The notes under the pieces were generated by a model. The model worked only from the letters and a program-made list of their open reading frames with translations. It did no database searches and was not told where the DNA came from. A program made the translations under genes and the position numbers. 6,718 nucleotides of DNA from Spyradocola sp050942925 (GTDB taxonomy: Bacteria > Bacillota > Clostridia > Christensenellales > UBA1750), in assembly GCA_050942925.1 (NCBI GenBank), contig JBMNOF010000104.1:1-6718 (forward strand), read 5' to 3'. This document shows, piece by piece, positions 5,454 through 6,718 of the stretch. Each line of letters begins with the position of its first letter. The first letter of the stretch is position 1.

Positions 5454-5834
5454 ATGCCCAACGCGTTTTTGCCACACGACCACGGCCAGAGCATCGAGCA
5501 GGAACTGCAGAACATGCCCAGCGTGGACAACTTTCAAACCGTCGCCGACATCTTCAAACAGCTCGGGGACGGGAGCCGCATCCGCATCTTCTGGCTGCTG
5601 TGCCACTGCCAGGAGTGCGTGACGAACCTCTCGTCCATGGTGGAGATGAGCAGTCCCGCCGTTTCGCACCACCTGCGCCAGCTCAAGGCCGCGGGGCTGA
5701 TCGTCAGCTTCCGCAGCGGCAAGGAGGTCTACTACCGCGCCGCGGAGACCGACCGCGCGCAGCTTCTGCACCGCATGATCGAACAGCTCGTGGAAATCGC
5801 CTGTCCCGGCCATCCTGCGCCGGGCGCGAAATGA
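5454..5834 (+). CDS. ArsR/SmtB-family metal-responsive repressor
   Basis: A 126-aa winged-helix DNA-binding protein, expected to be a cytoplasmic dimer that leaves its operator when it binds metal. ADIFKQLGDGSRIRI (31-45) is the family's start. The recognition helix is SSPAVSHHLRQLKAAGLI (66-83), followed by the wing SGKEVYYR (88-95). Possible ligands are H8-D9-H10 at the N-terminus, C50-x-C52-x-x-C55 near helix 3, and C117. C55 aligns with the first Cys of the ELCVCDL metal box of ArsR/CadC, but the second is Thr (T57), so the canonical CxC box is absent. The alpha-5 zinc tetrad (D-x-H, then H-x-x-E) is also not intact. GGAG (5440-5443) lies 10 bases before the chosen ATG. Its neighbours and the palindrome at 2412-2435 suggest it controls the P1B-2 pump unit. 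The metal is not decidable; Cd, Pb or Zn are the best guesses. Confidence 0.9.
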   Translation: MPNAFLPHDHGQSIEQELQNMPSVDNFQTVADIFKQLGDGSRIRIFWLLCHCQECVTNLSSMVEMSSPAVSHHLRQLKAAGLIVSFRSGKEVYYRAAETDRAQLLHRMIEQLVEIACPGHPAPGAK

Positions 5835-6718
5835 GGCCCGACTGCCCCTGGGCGGAGGCGCTGCAATCCGTCGCGTCCAGGACGGTGCAGGTCGCGCGCC
5901 CGGCGGGCGCCCCGCCCTGGGCGCTGCGCGGGGAGACGGACGGCCGCGGCCTGGTGGAGCTCTACGACGTCTACCCCGGCGTGAGGGCCGCCTTCGGGGT
6001 CTTCTGCGCCTCGCGCGTCGCCTTTTGGCACGAGCAGCGCGAGGACGTTCTCGCCCTGGACTTCTGCTGCGCGGGCCGCATCGGCTGGGACATGCGCTGC
6101 GGCGCGGCCGTCTACCTCGGCCAGGGCGATCTCGCCCTGCACAGCATGGCCTGCTGTGCGGACTCGGCGCTCTCGCTTCCGCTGGGCTTTGCCTCGGAAG
6201 TCACCCTGGCCGTAGACCTTTCCGTCCTTGCCCACACCTGCCCGGAGATCCTGCGGGAGGCGGGGTTCGACGCGCAGGCGCTGCGGGCGCGGTTCTGCGA
6301 CGGGGGCGCGTCCACGCTTCCCGCCGGGCCGAACCTGTCGGAGATCTTCTCTCCCCTGCTCTCCGCGCCCAAGGAGCTGCGCCTCCCCTACCTCAAGCTC
6401 AAGTCGCAGGAGCTTCTGCTCTATCTTTCGCACCTGACGGACGGCGCGGCAAAGCTGACGCCGGTCCACGCCCAGCAGACCGAGCAGGTGCGCAAGGTGC
6501 ACGCCTTTCTCACCGCCCACCTGGACCAGCGCTACACCATTGAGGACCTCTCCCGCCAGTTTCTGCTCAACACGGCCACCCTCAAGTCCGTGTTCAAGGC
6601 GGTCTATGGCCAGCCCATCGCCGCGTACATGAAGGAATACCGCGTGCGCCAGGCCATGCGCCTGCTGCGCGAGACGGATTCCAGCATTGCGGACATCGCC
6701 GCGGCCGTCGGCTACGAG
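5831..6718 (+). CDS. AraC-family transcriptional regulator, 3' end beyond the window
   Basis: 296 codons are visible and open to the right edge. The N-terminal region (about 1-215) is a sensory domain with the conserved-looking segment GRIGWDM (82-88), YLGQGDLALHSM (95-106) and CCADS (108-112). It is Cys-rich (C5, C59, C79, C80, C90, C108, C109, C137, C156). The C-terminal AraC DNA-binding domain begins near 217: first helix-turn-helix TIEDLSRQFLLNTATLKSVF (from 236), then the helix around MKEYRVRQAMRLLRETD, and the second helix-turn-helix starting SSIADIAAAVGYE, where the window cuts. Only some 25-40 residues should be missing. The start is chosen because its ATGA overlaps the arsR stop. No Shine-Dalgarno is evident, which fits translational coupling. 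Similar proteins in Clostridia often sit beside transporter genes (from memory). The effector and targets are unknown. Confidence 0.85.
   Translation, partial: MRPDCPWAEALQSVASRTVQVARPAGAPPWALRGETDGRGLVELYDVYPGVRAAFGVFCASRVAFWHEQREDVLALDFCCAGRIGWDMRCGAAVYLGQGDLALHSMACCADSALSLPLGFASEVTLAVDLSVLAHTCPEILREAGFDAQALRARFCDGGASTLPAGPNLSEIFSPLLSAPKELRLPYLKLKSQELLLYLSHLTDGAAKLTPVHAQQTEQVRKVHAFLTAHLDQRYTIEDLSRQFLLNTATLKSVFKAVYGQPIAAYMKEYRVRQAMRLLRETDSSIADIAAAVGYE

Noticed and set aside
2635..5475. A 946-codon open frame on the minus strand across the whole copA region
   Set aside because: It mirrors copA in a GC-rich sequence, has Arg/His/Gly/Asp-rich content with no recognisable domain, and runs across the copA terminator. 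The plus-strand frame carries every P1B motif.
6025..6543. Plus-strand 172-codon frame and minus-strand 262-codon frame over the right end
   Set aside because: Both are shadows of the AraC gene, whose frame is open to the window edge and carries the diagnostic helix-turn-helix.
1..6718. Insertion sequence, phage, tRNA, CRISPR or toxin-antitoxin elements
   Set aside because: No transposase or integrase motifs, terminal inverted repeats, cloverleaf or spaced repeats were seen. The genes form an ordinary, intact metal-resistance cluster.

Overview
This window is GC-rich and holds a compact heavy-metal efflux and response island. It encodes two P1B-type metal ATPases, two small HMA-fold metal-binding proteins, an ArsR-family metalloregulator and the start of an AraC-family regulator. 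Strong AGGAGG ribosome binding sites, the ArsR subtype and the AraC subtype suggest a high-GC member of the Clostridia, possibly a gut Oscillospiraceae-like organism. That is an inference: there is no rRNA or other marker here.

Layout. Positions 1-125 are non-coding and carry terminator hairpins facing both ways. The minus strand then holds a two-gene unit read right to left: a 72-aa HMA-domain protein with the Zn/Cd/Pb-type DCxxC site (2127-2345), then a 628-aa Zn/Cd/Pb-type P1B-2 ATPase with no HMA domain of its own (126-2012). Its promoter (-35 TTGACG, 17-nt spacer, -10 TATTCT) is followed by a perfect 11-2-11 palindrome typical of ArsR/SmtB operators. Back to back with it, on the plus strand, a Cu+-type P1B-1 ATPase (CopA) starts at 2689 behind a promoter and a CsoR-like operator (ATACCCC-GTA-GGGGTGT). 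The CopA frame runs without a stop through a Cys-rich linker into a CopZ-like domain. That domain has its own strong Shine-Dalgarno and ATG at 5104, so a fusion and a free chaperone may both be made. An 18-bp-stem terminator ends the unit at 5383.

An extended -10 promoter then drives an ArsR-family regulator (5454-5834). Its stop overlaps the start of an AraC-family regulator (ATGA at 5831), which is cut by the right edge.

Working model (inference): the ArsR protein senses Zn/Cd/Pb and represses the HMA protein/P1B-2 pump unit. A CsoR encoded outside the window represses copA-copZ. The HMA proteins shuttle metal to their pumps. The core families are all known. The less ordinary points are the CopA-CopZ read-through fusion with an internal start, the detached HMA domain of the zinc/cadmium pump, the unusual Cys cluster of the ArsR protein, and an imperfect direct repeat in the divergent promoter region.
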